Assembly: GCF_019801015.1 (NCBI RefSeq)
Contig: NZ_JAHVJZ010000005.1
Location: 186,001-250,000, forward strand
Length of the DNA: 64,000 nucleotides
Direction: 5' to 3'
DNA from: Marinobacter nauticus
GTDB taxonomy: Bacteria; Pseudomonadota; Gammaproteobacteria; Enterobacterales; Shewanellaceae
Shown here: in pieces, positions 25,350-34,795 of the stretch
How positions within the stretch are numbered: the stretch's first letter is position 1
How the letters are laid out: each line of letters opens with the position of its first letter
Notes under the pieces: model-generated
Databases searched by the model: none
What the model was told of the DNA's origin: nothing
What the model saw: the letters and a program-made list of their open reading frames with translations, nothing else
Position numbers and translations under genes: made by a program

Positions 25350-25573
25350 GGGAAACCTCAAAATAGGCCGTGTCGCTATCCGATTCTGTGCCGGACACCA
25401 CACGTAGTTGTACATAGTTTCAGGGCGCGAGATGGTACAGCAAAGCCTGACCGTCCACAAGCATTCTGTACAAATTGTACGCCGAAAGGATCGCCGATCG
25501 CCCGCTTTTTTTCCGCCCCCCGGTTCCCTCTGGTAGGGTATAGCCTTCTGACTCTTCACGATTACCGCCCAAC

Positions 25574-27760
25574 GTGTACATCCAGGTTGCCCTGCCGGTG
25601 CCTCTGCCGCGCCTGTTCAGCTATCGCCCCATTGAAGGGCGCCCCTTGCCTCTGCCCGGAATCCGGGTTCAGGTGCCCTTTGGCAACCAGTCTCAGGTTG
25701 GCATCGTGGTGAGTCACGGGCCGGAGCCGGACCTGGATCCGGCCAAGATCAAACCGGTCAAGGCGTATCTGGACGACGCCCCCCTGCTTTCTCCCTCATT
25801 GTGGAAACTGGCCCAGACTGCCAGCCGGTACTACTTCACGCCGCTGGGGCTGGTGCTGCCGCAGATGATTCCGGTCAAACTGCGCAAAGGCGAGTCCGCC
25901 GAGCCGGCGCCGGTTACGGTGTGGCAACTGACGCCTGAAGGCACGGAAACCACGCTGGACACCCTGAAGCGCGCCGCCCAGCAACAACGGATCATCGCCT
26001 ATCTGCAGGCGGGTAAACGTCTGGAAGAGGGCCAGATCAGCGCCCTCGAGTTCAGCCGTCCGGCACTCAAGGCGTTGGCGGACAAAGGGCTGACAGAGAC
26101 GATCACCGAGCAACCGGCCATCGCCGATGGCTGGGATCAGGACTGGCAGGGGGGCGAAGAAGCGCCGCAACTGAATCCCGAGCAGGCGATCGCGGTCACC
26201 GCCATCAATCAGCACGACGGCTTTGGCTGCTTTCTGCTGGATGGCGTCACCGGCTCCGGCAAAACCGAGGTATACCTCTCGGTGATGGCAGAGACCCTTC
26301 GCAAGGGGCAAAGCGTGCTGGTGCTGGTGCCGGAGATCGGCCTGACCCCGCAAACCATCGCCCGCTTCCGCCGTCGTTTCCCGCTGCCGATGGAGGTGCT
26401 GCACTCCGCCGTAAACGACAGCGAACGCCTGGCCAGCTGGCAGCGGGCCAGGGCCGGTGGGGCCGCCATCGTCCTGGGCACACGCTCCGCGCTGTTTACC
26501 CCGCTGCCCAGCCTCGGGCTCATTGTGATCGACGAGGAGCACGACGCCAGCTTCAAGCAGCAGGAAGGGTTTCGCTACCACGGCCGTGATCTGGCCGTCA
26601 TGCGGGCACAACTGGAAAACGTGCCCATTGTGCTGGGCAGTGCCACTCCGGCGCTGGAAACCCTCAATAACGTTCAGCAGGGACGTTATCGCCACCTGAC
26701 CCTGACCCGCCGGGCGGGCGCTGGCCAGCCGGTGCGCCAGATCCTGCAGGACATCCGCCACCTGCCACTGGATGCCGGCCTGTCTCCGCCGCTGATCCAG
26801 CGCATCCGTCAGCATCTGGATGACGGCAACCAGGTGATGCTGTTCCTCAACCGTCGGGGTTTTGCACCGGCACTGCTCTGCCACGAGTGCGGCCACCTGC
26901 ATGAGTGCAACCGCTGTGACGCGTTCTACACCGTGCATCAGGCCAGCAATATGGTGCAGTGCCACCATTGCGGCAGTCAGAAGCGACTGCCCAGTCAGTG
27001 TCCGGATTGCGGCTCCACCCAGCTGTTTACCCGGGGGGTGGGCACCGAGCAGCTGGAGCAGGCGTTGGCCCGACTTTTCCCGGACGCCCCCGCAGTGCGA
27101 ATCGATCGCGATTCCACCAGCCGCAAAGGCAGCCTGGAAGCGATGCTGGAGCGGATCCGCAGCGGCGAGGTGAAGATCCTGGTGGGCACGCAGATGCTGG
27201 CCAAGGGCCATCACTTCCCGGACGTGACTCTGGTGGGGTTGCTGGATGTGGATTCGGCGCTGTTCTCTGCCGACTTCCGCGCCTCAGAGCGGTTGGCCCA
27301 GCTCTACACCCAGGTGGCCGGGCGTTCGGGCCGCGCCAGCAAAAAGGGCGAAGTGGTGTTGCAGACCCATCAGCCTGAACACCCGCTGCTGCACCAGCTG
27401 CTGGGGGCCGGATACGGCGCCTTTGCCAAAGACGCCCTGACCGAGCGCCAGCAGGCCCAGTTACCGCCTTACTGGCAGTTGGCCGTGATTCGGGCCGAAG
27501 CCAATCAGTCCCATCTGGCCCAGGGCTTTTTGCAGCAAGCCAAGAGTCTGCTGCCCGCCGGGCCGGTGCAGATGATCGGCCCGATGGCCGCCCCGCTTGA
27601 GCGCAAAGCGGGCAAGTTTCGGTTTCAGGCGCTGCTGCTGGCCCCCGACCGCCGCACCCTGCAGCAAACCCTGGAACCCTGGCTGGCGAGATTGCCGGAA
27701 TTGGAGAGCGCCAAACGATGCCGCTGGCATCTTGAGCGGGACCCGCAGGATCTGCTCTGA
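25574..27760 (+). CDS. priA: Primosomal replication-restart helicase PriA
   Basis: PriA (728 residues; E. coli 732) recognises stalled forks and loads DnaB away from oriC. The N-terminal fork-binding domain ([17 protein letters not shown]) is complete. Walker A is [14 protein letters not shown] (about 222-235), and the DEAH-type motif is [15 protein letters not shown]. Paired CXXC zinc fingers follow ([14 protein letters not shown] ... [18 protein letters not shown]), then helicase motifs V/VI ([30 protein letters not shown]). The start is a GTG at 25574. In E. coli the order rpmE-priA-cytR-ftsN-hslVU is similar. Confidence 0.97.
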   Translation: MYIQVALPVPLPRLFSYRPIEGRPLPLPGIRVQVPFGNQSQVGIVVSHGPEPDLDPAKIKPVKAYLDDAPLLSPSLWKLAQTASRYYFTPLGLVLPQMIPVKLRKGESAEPAPVTVWQLTPEGTETTLDTLKRAAQQQRIIAYLQAGKRLEEGQISALEFSRPALKALADKGLTETITEQPAIADGWDQDWQGGEEAPQLNPEQAIAVTAINQHDGFGCFLLDGVTGSGKTEVYLSVMAETLRKGQSVLVLVPEIGLTPQTIARFRRRFPLPMEVLHSAVNDSERLASWQRARAGGAAIVLGTRSALFTPLPSLGLIVIDEEHDASFKQQEGFRYHGRDLAVMRAQLENVPIVLGSATPALETLNNVQQGRYRHLTLTRRAGAGQPVRQILQDIRHLPLDAGLSPPLIQRIRQHLDDGNQVMLFLNRRGFAPALLCHECGHLHECNRCDAFYTVHQASNMVQCHHCGSQKRLPSQCPDCGSTQLFTRGVGTEQLEQALARLFPDAPAVRIDRDSTSRKGSLEAMLERIRSGEVKILVGTQMLAKGHHFPDVTLVGLLDVDSALFSADFRASERLAQLYTQVAGRSGRASKKGEVVLQTHQPEHPLLHQLLGAGYGAFAKDALTERQQAQLPPYWQLAVIRAEANQSHLAQGFLQQAKSLLPAGPVQMIGPMAAPLERKAGKFRFQALLLAPDRRTLQQTLEPWLARLPELESAKRCRWHLERDPQDLL

Positions 27761-27866
27761 ACTCCGCCTCCAACGTTATAGTTTTTATCCAATTCCAGCG
27801 TTAAAATAGCCGGTTCGAATGTCCGCCTCTAAAGGTGGTATCCCCCAGTTTTCTTTTGGTGTCGCG

Positions 27867-29615
27867 ATGAAAGACCATATCCAGCAGTTACTTGAACAAA
27901 CCGTCGACCGTCTTAAAGCCCAGGCCATCATTCCGGCCGATGCCGCACCGCGACTCCAGGTAGACCGCACCAAAGACAAGAGCCACGGCGATCTGGCCAC
28001 CAACCTGGCAATGATGCTGGCCAAACCGGCCGGTAAAAACCCCCGTGAGCTGGCCGGTCTGATCATCGACAACCTGCCGGAATCCGCCCTGGTGGCCAAA
28101 ACCGAAATCGCGGGCCCTGGCTTTATCAACTTCTTCCTCGACGCCGGCTGGCTGGGTAAGCAGATCGAAACCATCGCCAGCGATGACCGCGCTAACGTGG
28201 CCCCGATTGACGCCCCGCAAACCATCGTGACCGACTACTCCGCGCCCAACGTGGCCAAAGAGATGGCGGTACACCACATCCGTTCCACCGTGATCGGTGA
28301 TGCGGTTGCCCGAACCCTGGAATTCCTGGGCCACAAGGTGGTGCGCGCCAACCACATCGGTGACTGGGGTACCCAGTTCGGCATGCTGATCGCCTATCTG
28401 GAAAAGGTGGAGAATGAAAACGCTCAGGATATGGACCTGTCCGATCTGGAAGCGTTCTACCGCGAAGCCAAGAAGTGCTACGACGAAGACAGCGAGTTCG
28501 CCGAGCGTGCCCGTAACTACGTGGTAAAACTGCAGAGCGGTGACCAGTACTGCAACACCATGTGGCGCAAGCTGGTGGACATCACCATGGCCCAGAACCA
28601 GGCGATCTACGACCGTCTGGGCGTGTCCCTGACCAACGACGACATCATGGGCGAGAGCCTTTACAACCCGATGCTGCCGGAGATCGTTGCCGACCTGACC
28701 CAGCAGGGTCTGGCGGTGGAAGATCAGGGCGCCAAAGTGGTGTTCCTGGAGGAGTACAAGGGCAAAGACGGCAACCCGATGGGTGTGATCATCCAGAAGC
28801 GCGACGGCGGCTTCCTCTACACCACCACCGACATCGCAGCGGCCAAGTACCGTGTCGAGCAGTTCGATGCGGACCGCATCCTCTACTTTATCGATTCCCG
28901 TCAGGCCCAGCATCTGCAGCAAGCCTGGCTGATCGCCCGCAAGGCCGGTTACCTGCCGGACGCCACCACCACTGAACACTGCGCCTTTGGCATGATGCTG
29001 GGTAAGGACGGCAAGCCGTTCAAAACCCGCTCTGGTGGCACCGTGAAGCTGGCTGACCTGCTGGAAGAGGCCCATCAGCGCGCCATCAAGTTGATCGGCG
29101 AGAAGAACCCGGACCTGCAGGGTGAGGCGCTGGACACCATCGCCACCACCGTCGCCATGGCCTCTGTAAAGTATTCTGACCTGTCCAAGAACCGCACCAC
29201 CGACTACGTGTTCGACTGGGACAACATGCTGACCTTCGAAGGCAACACCGCCCCTTACATGCTGTACGCCTACAGCCGCATTCAGTCCATCTTCCGCAAG
29301 GCGGGTGTGAACGCGGCAGAGCTGAACGGCAGCGTGGTACTGGCTCACGACAAAGAGGAAGCGCTGGCGCAGAAGCTGGTGCAGTTCAATGACGCGGTTC
29401 AGGGCGTGGCCAACAAAGGCATGCCACACCTGATGTGCACCTACCTGTACGAACTGGCCGGTGCCTTTATGAGCTTCTACGAAGCCTGCCCGATCAACAA
29501 AGACGACGTTGCCGAAGAAGCCAAGGCCAGCCGTCTGCGCCTGTGTGCCGCCACCGCCAACACCCTGAAAGTGGGCCTGAGCCTGCTGGGCATCAACACC
29601 CTGGATCGCATGTAA
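27867..29615 (+). CDS. argS: Arginyl-tRNA synthetase
   Basis: ArgS (582 residues) attaches arginine to tRNA-Arg. The N-terminal Add-1 domain ([19 protein letters not shown] ... [15 protein letters not shown]) and catalytic core (SAPNVAKEM ... [23 protein letters not shown]) are clear, as is the C-terminal anticodon domain ending GINTLDRM. The class I HIGH site, HVGH in the homologues I can recall, reads A-V-H-H here ([13 protein letters not shown]), so the first His is replaced. KMSK is missing, as in many bacterial ArgRS. Start at 27867 fits homologues; an in-frame ATG at 27819 adds 16 residues with no ribosome site. Confidence 0.95.
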   Translation: MKDHIQQLLEQTVDRLKAQAIIPADAAPRLQVDRTKDKSHGDLATNLAMMLAKPAGKNPRELAGLIIDNLPESALVAKTEIAGPGFINFFLDAGWLGKQIETIASDDRANVAPIDAPQTIVTDYSAPNVAKEMAVHHIRSTVIGDAVARTLEFLGHKVVRANHIGDWGTQFGMLIAYLEKVENENAQDMDLSDLEAFYREAKKCYDEDSEFAERARNYVVKLQSGDQYCNTMWRKLVDITMAQNQAIYDRLGVSLTNDDIMGESLYNPMLPEIVADLTQQGLAVEDQGAKVVFLEEYKGKDGNPMGVIIQKRDGGFLYTTTDIAAAKYRVEQFDADRILYFIDSRQAQHLQQAWLIARKAGYLPDATTTEHCAFGMMLGKDGKPFKTRSGGTVKLADLLEEAHQRAIKLIGEKNPDLQGEALDTIATTVAMASVKYSDLSKNRTTDYVFDWDNMLTFEGNTAPYMLYAYSRIQSIFRKAGVNAAELNGSVVLAHDKEEALAQKLVQFNDAVQGVANKGMPHLMCTYLYELAGAFMSFYEACPINKDDVAEEAKASRLRLCAATANTLKVGLSLLGINTLDRM

Positions 29616-29619
29616 GGTT

Positions 29620-30192
29620 ATGGCAAAGGACTATGCCGGACGCGGGCGCCCTGCCCGCAAACCTGCCCGGGGCCGCCGCAAGGCCCCGGCGAAAAAGCCC
29701 TTCCCCTGGCCCATGGCTCTGGTGGTGGTCGCGATGGTGTGCTTCTTTGGCTACCTGCTGCTGACCATCCAGGGCGCCAGCGATCGGGCCGGTGATACAG
29801 ACGCTCAGCCGCCGGTTAGCCAGCCCGAACCTGCCACCAAGCCGAAACCGAAAAAGGAAGAAGCGCCCTTGCCGGAGAAGCCGGAGGAGGACTGGCAATA
29901 CATCGACGTCTTGCCCAACTCCGAGGTGGAAGTGGAAGTGCCGGAGCAGGAGACCAGCGGTCCTTACCTGATGCAGTGCGGTTCCTTCCGCAGTGAAGAT
30001 CAGGCCAACTCCATGCGCGCCACCATCGCGTTTCAGGGTCTTGAATCCCAGGTTCGTCGCTCTGAGGGCAGTAAAGGCGTCTGGTATCGGGTGGTTCTGG
30101 GTCCCTATGAGCGCAAGCGTCTGGCCGAAAAAGACCGCCATACCCTGCAGCGCGGCGGGATCAACACCTGCCAGATCTGGTTGTGGAACTGA
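29620..30192 (+). CDS. ftsN: SPOR-domain cell-division protein, FtsN-like
   Basis: A bitopic inner-membrane protein of 190 residues: short, very basic cytosolic tail (GRGRPARKPARGRRKAPAKK), one TM helix (about 31-52), a Pro/Glu/Lys-rich periplasmic linker, and a C-terminal SPOR domain (about 115-190: GPYLMQCGSFRSEDQANSMRA ... WYRVVLGPYERKRLAEKD) that binds denuded septal glycans. FtsN activates septal peptidoglycan synthesis. It is shorter than E. coli FtsN (319). Position after priA-argS, 4 bases past argS, matches the usual ftsN locus. A UUCG-loop terminator follows at once. Confidence 0.88.
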   Translation: MAKDYAGRGRPARKPARGRRKAPAKKPFPWPMALVVVAMVCFFGYLLLTIQGASDRAGDTDAQPPVSQPEPATKPKPKKEEAPLPEKPEEDWQYIDVLPNSEVEVEVPEQETSGPYLMQCGSFRSEDQANSMRATIAFQGLESQVRRSEGSKGVWYRVVLGPYERKRLAEKDRHTLQRGGINTCQIWLWN

Positions 30193-30210
30193 GGGGCTTC
30201 GGCCCCTTTT
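30193..30210 (+). terminator. UUCG-loop terminator after ftsN
   Basis: GGGGC-TTCG-GCCCC (30193-30206) then TTTT: a short stem capped by the very stable UUCG tetraloop. Confidence 0.8.
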
Positions 30211-30216
30211 GTCGTT

Positions 30217-30807
30217 ATGACTCGTGCTCTTTGCCCCCGCTGTCAACGGCCCCTGCGCACCTGCTTATGCCACGCCATTGAGCCCACTGCCCATACTCTG
30301 GCGCTTCATATTCTGATGCACCCGACAGAGCAGAAGTGCGCCAAAGGCACCGCATCGATCACCGCCGCTGTTCTGCAACGGTGTCGGATCTGGCCCGGAG
30401 AGTCCGAGGCGGATTTTGCCGGGCTGCGCGCCAGCCTCAATGGCCGCCCGGCCTACCTGATCTACCCCGGCGAACACGCCGAACCGGTCGAAACCGCCAG
30501 CCTGCCGGCTGACGCGGAACTGCTGCTGATCGACGGCACCTGGCGCAAAACCCACAAGATGCTCCAGCTCAATCCCTGGCTTGCCGCGCTGCCGCGCCTG
30601 AGTTTCGCTCAGGTGCCAGACGGCAACTACGAGATCCGCAAAGCCCGCCGGGATGACAGCCTCTCGACCCTTGAAGCGGCCGCTTATGCGCTGCAGCACC
30701 TGGAAGGGCTCGACCCGGCACCGCTGATGCGCGCCTTCGAAGCTCTGAAGCAGAGCCAGATCGCGCACATGCCGGACAGCGTTCGCCGCCGCTACCGAAC
30801 CGAGTAA
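30217..30807 (+). CDS. DTW-domain tRNA-uridine aminocarboxypropyltransferase
   Basis: A 196-residue DTW protein. Family landmarks are the Cys pair pattern at the start (CPRCQRPLRTCLC, probably zinc), HPTEQKCAKGTASITAA, the motif LLIDGTWRKTHKML (D-G-T-W, the DTW signature) and FAQVPDGNYEIRKARRDDSLSTLEA. TapT (YfiP), the E. coli member, makes acp3U47 in tRNA with S-adenosylmethionine. Length is a little below TapT (232). It follows directly on the ftsN terminator. The specific tRNA target is inferred from family. Confidence 0.85.
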   Translation: MTRALCPRCQRPLRTCLCHAIEPTAHTLALHILMHPTEQKCAKGTASITAAVLQRCRIWPGESEADFAGLRASLNGRPAYLIYPGEHAEPVETASLPADAELLLIDGTWRKTHKMLQLNPWLAALPRLSFAQVPDGNYEIRKARRDDSLSTLEAAAYALQHLEGLDPAPLMRAFEALKQSQIAHMPDSVRRRYRTE

Positions 30808-30838
30808 AAAGATTATCCTTGCTCTGACCGCCACAGAT

Positions 30839-30857
30839 GATAATAATTCTCATTATC
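30839..30857. promoter_or_regulatory. Probable Fur box
   Basis: GATAATAATTCTCATTATC matches the classical 19-bp Fur box GATAATGATAATCATTATC at 16 of 19 positions (my count). It lies 26 bases before the start of the mini-gene at 30883, where bound Fur-Fe(II) would block its promoter. Confidence 0.82.
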
Positions 30858-30882
30858 TGGCATTCAGTATTAGGAGGCAGGG

Positions 30883-31080
30883 ATGCAGGTACAGATTGGA
30901 ATGGATGTGGAGAAGCTGGCCGCACTGGTGCGCAGTGGTGCACTGTGCATCGCCGACCTTCAGGCTCTGGACGCGGACACAAAAGCCGCCCTGTGGCGGC
31001 TTTGTCTGCATTGCGTTGAATGCGACCGGGCTGAGCTGGCCCAGCCGGTGATGGTTAAGCCATATACTGACCGCCGTTGA
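30883..31080 (+). CDS. Fur-controlled small protein, function unknown
   Basis: A 65-residue product starting at an ATG 7 bases after AGGAGG, the strongest ribosome site in the area. The sequence (LAALVRSGALCIADLQALDA ... WRLCLHCVECDR) is helical with four cysteines at C22, C41, C44 and C47, the last three as C-x2-C-x2-C. I do not recognise a named family. A near-perfect Fur box precedes it, so it should be induced by iron limitation. A hairpin with a T-rich right arm (30982-31003) lies inside the frame, and the last 26 bases overlap the convergent phaB gene; both are odd for an intact gene. Confidence 0.6.
   Translation: MQVQIGMDVEKLAALVRSGALCIADLQALDADTKAALWRLCLHCVECDRAELAQPVMVKPYTDRR
30982..31003. 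terminator. Terminator-like hairpin inside the Fur-box gene
   Basis: AAAGCCGCC pairs with GGCGGCTTT around CTGT. Its A- and T-flanked arms look like a bidirectional terminator for the convergent phaB and mini-gene, yet it lies within the mini-gene's frame and 52 bases beyond the phaB stop. Confidence 0.5.
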
Positions 31081-31795
31081 TGGCCAGGTTTGAGCCGGTG
31101 ATGAAACCGGACTGCTTGTCCGCGAGGAACGCCACAGCCCGGGCGATCTCCTCCGGCTGGCCAAAGCGCTGAACCGGGATCTGACGGCGGATTTTATCCC
31201 GGATCCCCTCATCGATCGCCTTGATCATATCGGTCTCAATGTACCCTGGAGAGATGGTGTTGACGGTGATCCCCTTGGCTGCCACCTCCTGCGCCAACGA
31301 CTTGGTAAACCCGTACATTCCCGCCTTGGCCGCCGCGTAGTTGCACTGACCAAACTGGCCCTTCTGACCGTTAATGGAGGAGATGCTGATGATGCGGCCA
31401 TACTCCCGGGCCAACATCTGGGGCAACACCGCCCGACAGAGGTTGAAGACGCTGTCCAGATTGGTGTCCAACACCGATCGCCACTGGGTTGGCTCCATCT
31501 TCTTCAGGGTGCCGTCCTTGGTGATACCGGCATTATTGACCAGCACCTCAATCGGCCCAATGGTCTCTTCAATGTCCAACGCCACACGCTGGCACTCGCC
31601 AAAATCCGCCACATCGAAAGGCAGGATGGTGACGTTGGGGTGACTCTGCGCCAACTCACCGGCCAGACGCTCCGCGTTGCTGCTGTTGGGGCGACAACCC
31701 GCCACCACGTGGTAACCCTCTTCCGCCAGCGCCTTGGTCAGATAGAGCCCGATACCGCCAACTCCACCGGTGATTAACGCAACTTTCTTTTCCAT
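31055..31795 (-). CDS. phaB: Acetoacetyl-CoA reductase, PhaB-type SDR
   Basis: A 246-residue short-chain dehydrogenase. The NADP site TGGVGGIGLYLTKAL, NNAG (NNAGITKD) and the catalytic Ser/Tyr/Lys are in SSINGQKGQFGQCNYAAAKAG. The GQKGQFGQ-NY motif is diagnostic of PhaB, which reduces acetoacetyl-CoA to R-3-hydroxybutyryl-CoA for polyhydroxyalkanoate. FabG is less likely given this motif. The start at 31795 matches the usual N-terminus (MEKKVALITGG). No phaA, phaC or phasin is beside it. Divergent from a large chemoreceptor gene. Confidence 0.9.
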   Translation of the reverse strand: MEKKVALITGGVGGIGLYLTKALAEEGYHVVAGCRPNSSNAERLAGELAQSHPNVTILPFDVADFGECQRVALDIEETIGPIEVLVNNAGITKDGTLKKMEPTQWRSVLDTNLDSVFNLCRAVLPQMLAREYGRIISISSINGQKGQFGQCNYAAAKAGMYGFTKSLAQEVAAKGITVNTISPGYIETDMIKAIDEGIRDKIRRQIPVQRFGQPEEIARAVAFLADKQSGFITGSNLAINGGQYMA

Positions 31796-32034
31796 GTCAC
31801 TCGTCCTCGTAGTCATTGGGCAAGAAAAATACTGGTCCATGTTCGTGACATTTGCATAACAGCTTGGTCGAACCAGCGCGCTGACTGCCGCTGCCGTAGA
31901 TGGTGAAATAATCACCGTTAATAACACTGCCAAATATGGGGTTATCAGCACAATATTCTGTTTATGAGGTAATACATATTCCTGTCACAAGGCTGCCTTA
32001 TTCAGAGCGCTGGGTTCGCAACTCGGAAGCAATC

Positions 32035-34065
32035 ATGGAGTGGTTTTTATCCCGGACCAGGCAATTAACCCTGGTTCAGCGGGTCGTCGTCTCAATGGGC
32101 CTGCAGCTGACCATTGCGCTTGGCCTGGTGGCCAGTGCGATGTGGGGGCTATGGCAACTGAATCAATCGGTGCACCGCCTGAGTGGCGAATCCCTGCCGC
32201 TGGCAACGGCAGCTGCGGCGGTCGACCGGGGGGTATTGCAGATGGAGCAAACCCTGAGGCAGGGCATCACCGCGCCGGACAACGCCAGCTTTGAGCGCAG
32301 CCGCCAGGGTTACGATGACGCCTGGGCGGCAACGCAGACTTCGCTGTCCCAGCTGACCCAGCAGATAGACGCCCAGGAAGACGACGCACTGCGTCCGGAG
32401 GCGGCGCAATTGAGCCTGGCCATCCAACACCTCGCCCAGCAGATGACGCCACTGCTGGACCAGGCCGAACGCCAGTTGGACGTGGATTCGGCCCTGTCAG
32501 CGGGCCGGGGTTATCTGCTCTATTCCATCGGTTCCGCCCGGGATGAGATGAGCCGCCTGGTCCCGATTCTGTTCGTGGGCAACGAAGACGCACGGATGGC
32601 CTACGAAAGCTTTATCTCCGACGCCGGCGCCATGATGACGGTGCAGATGAACCTGATGAGTGCCACCAATGAGCGGGACGCCAGCCGTCAGTTTGAGGAC
32701 GCCAAAAGCCTGATCTCACGGATGCGCTTTCAGTACACCGCGTTGCAGCGGGAGAACGCCGAGCTTGATACCTACCCCTCCGTGCTGATGGCACTGGAAG
32801 CCCTGGAGCAGGGCCTGGCCCATCAGGGCATGTTTGTGCTTCAGCTGGAAAGCGTGACGTTGGAGGAGGCCACTCACAACGGGCTGATGGCCCTCTCTCC
32901 CAGTCTGATTCAGATTGGCCGGCAACTGGCCAGCCTGGTGACACACACCCAGATCCAGGTCGCAGCAGGAGAACAGCAAACCCAGGTCGTCATCAACCAG
33001 AGCCAGCAACTGCTGCTGGCCCTGACCGCGTTGGGTGTCTTGCTGATGGGCGCGCTCACCTATCTGCTGGTTCGCCTGCTACGCCAGGCGCTGAAGGACC
33101 TGAAAGCGGTGATTCAGTCCATGGCGCAGGGCGACTTTACCCGGCGCTGTGCCCTGACCCAACCCGCGGAATTAGCGCAACTGGGGCAGTGGCTGAATCG
33201 GGCCAACGAGCAAAACCAGGAGGTGCTGGGCCAGCTCCATCAACGGGGTGAAGAGCTGCATCAGGCGGCCCGGATCAGCGCCAACATCAGTCACCGCCAG
33301 CAGGACGATCTGAGCCATCAGTCGGAACAGATCAACCGCATCGCTGCTGTCGTAGCGGAAATGGATGCCAGCATGCAATCGATCGCCGGCGAAAGCCGGG
33401 ACAGCGAAGCACAGAGCCGACGCTCCGCCACACTGGCCCGGGAGGGACGGCAAGCACTGGTTCACACCAGTGAGCACCTGGATAACCTGACCCGTCATTT
33501 GGCCGCCAACGATCAACGCATGGATGAGCTGGACACCCAGGTGGATCAGATCGGCGCCGTTGCGGAAGTGATCCACAGCATCGCCGAACGAACCAACCTG
33601 CTGGCACTGAACGCCGCCATTGAAGCGGCCCGCGCGGGCGAGCAGGGCCGCGGCTTTGCGGTGGTGGCAGATGAAGTCCGGAAACTGGCCGCCCAGACCC
33701 GGGAACAAACCAACTCCATCGAATCGATGATTCACACCCTCCACAGCGCCGCCCGCAACGCCCGCGACACCGCCCTGGCCAGCCGGGAGGAGATGGAACG
33801 CGCCCAGGCTCTGCGCACCAAACTGGATGACGCGATGGCACAAATCGAACAAGCGGTGGTCACGGTGGAAAAACGGGCAGTGGCGATCTCCCAGGCCACC
33901 ACTGAGCAAACCGAAGCCTGCCACCACGCCAGCGAAACCCTTTCCGGGTTGGCCGAACAGAGCGGCGCCCGTCAGGGACAGATCAATGAACTGTCGGTGC
34001 AGTCTGAACAGGTAGCCGGCATCGCCCGGGAGCAGCGCGAGAAGTTAAGCCGCTTTACGGTCTGA
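32035..34065 (+). CDS. Methyl-accepting chemotaxis protein with long sensor domain
   Basis: A transmembrane chemoreceptor of about 676 residues. TM1 lies near residues 18-38 and TM2 near 320-345, with a periplasmic helical sensor of about 280 residues between them (helical-bundle like, no PAS or Cache motif seen). A HAMP domain follows TM2, and then the MCP signalling domain with the tip motif [19 protein letters not shown] and [21 protein letters not shown] use the ATG at 32035 with GGAAG upstream; the open frame starts earlier without a ribosome site. Ligand unknown. No cheA/cheW here. Confidence 0.87.
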   Translation: MEWFLSRTRQLTLVQRVVVSMGLQLTIALGLVASAMWGLWQLNQSVHRLSGESLPLATAAAAVDRGVLQMEQTLRQGITAPDNASFERSRQGYDDAWAATQTSLSQLTQQIDAQEDDALRPEAAQLSLAIQHLAQQMTPLLDQAERQLDVDSALSAGRGYLLYSIGSARDEMSRLVPILFVGNEDARMAYESFISDAGAMMTVQMNLMSATNERDASRQFEDAKSLISRMRFQYTALQRENAELDTYPSVLMALEALEQGLAHQGMFVLQLESVTLEEATHNGLMALSPSLIQIGRQLASLVTHTQIQVAAGEQQTQVVINQSQQLLLALTALGVLLMGALTYLLVRLLRQALKDLKAVIQSMAQGDFTRRCALTQPAELAQLGQWLNRANEQNQEVLGQLHQRGEELHQAARISANISHRQQDDLSHQSEQINRIAAVVAEMDASMQSIAGESRDSEAQSRRSATLAREGRQALVHTSEHLDNLTRHLAANDQRMDELDTQVDQIGAVAEVIHSIAERTNLLALNAAIEAARAGEQGRGFAVVADEVRKLAAQTREQTNSIESMIHTLHSAARNARDTALASREEMERAQALRTKLDDAMAQIEQAVVTVEKRAVAISQATTEQTEACHHASETLSGLAEQSGARQGQINELSVQSEQVAGIAREQREKLSRFTV

Positions 34066-34139
34066 GCGGCAACCCTCTCTTCTTTAAGGGGGATCCCCGG
34101 CCCTGAGCGGCCGGATCCCTCGAAATCCCGCCTGCGGGG

Positions 34140-34169
34140 GGTTGAACCCACCGGAAACCATCCCCACAT
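34140..34169 (+). promoter_or_regulatory. Probable sigma-32 (RpoH) promoter of hslVU
   Basis: GGTTGAA (34140-34146) and CCCCACAT (34162-34169), 15 bases apart, match the RpoH -35 (CTTGAA) and -10 (CCCCATnT) elements. They lie about 90 bases before hslV, a known heat-shock operon in enteric bacteria. Confidence 0.72.
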
Positions 34170-34258
34170 CTAGACTATCCAGCCAAGGGCGCACCGCGTC
34201 CGACGCACCATTTCCAGTTGGCGGCGCGTTGCCGCCGCCTCATAAATAAGGGGTTTTC

Positions 34259-34795
34259 ATGACCACGATCGTGTCCGTCCGTCGCGGCGATAAAGTGGTG
34301 ATTGCCGGAGACGGCCAAGTCTCCCTGGGCAACACCGTGATGAAAGGCAATGCACGCAAAGTGCGTCATCTGCACGGCGGCAAAGTGCTGGCCGGTTTTG
34401 CCGGTGCCACCGCGGACGCCTTCACCCTGTTTGAACTGCTGGAGTCCAAGCTGACCGCCCATCAGGGCCACCTGACCCGCGCTGCGGTGGAGCTGGCCAA
34501 GGCCTGGCGTACCGAGCGCTCCCTGCAAAAGCTGGAGGCGATGCTGATCGTCGCCGACGCCGAAACCAGCCTGCTGATCTCCGGCAATGGCGACGTGGTG
34601 GAGCCGGAGCATGACATCATCGCCATCGGTTCCGGCGGTAATTACGCCCAGGCGGCGGGCCTGGCACTGCTGCAAAACACCGAACTGGGTGCCCGCGACA
34701 TCTGCGAAAAAGCCCTGACCATTGCCGGTGAAATCTGCGTATTCACCAACCTGACTCAAACCATCGAAGAACTTGACGCCAAGGGGGCGAACTGA
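34259..34795 (+). CDS. hslV: HslV peptidase subunit of the HslUV protease
   Basis: HslV (178 residues; E. coli 176) is the proteasome-like peptidase. After Met removal the N-terminal Thr ([10 protein letters not shown]) is the nucleophile. [20 protein letters not shown] and [16 protein letters not shown] are conserved, as is the near C-terminal GEICVFTNL. Coupled to hslU by a TGATG overlap. A heat-shock promoter lies upstream. This is the HslUV locus that follows ftsN in E. coli. Confidence 0.97.
   Translation: MTTIVSVRRGDKVVIAGDGQVSLGNTVMKGNARKVRHLHGGKVLAGFAGATADAFTLFELLESKLTAHQGHLTRAAVELAKAWRTERSLQKLEAMLIVADAETSLLISGNGDVVEPEHDIIAIGSGGNYAQAAGLALLQNTELGARDICEKALTIAGEICVFTNLTQTIEELDAKGAN

Noticed and set aside
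27819-27866. N-terminal extension of argS
   Set aside because: No ribosome site and homologues begin at the MKDHIQQLL position.
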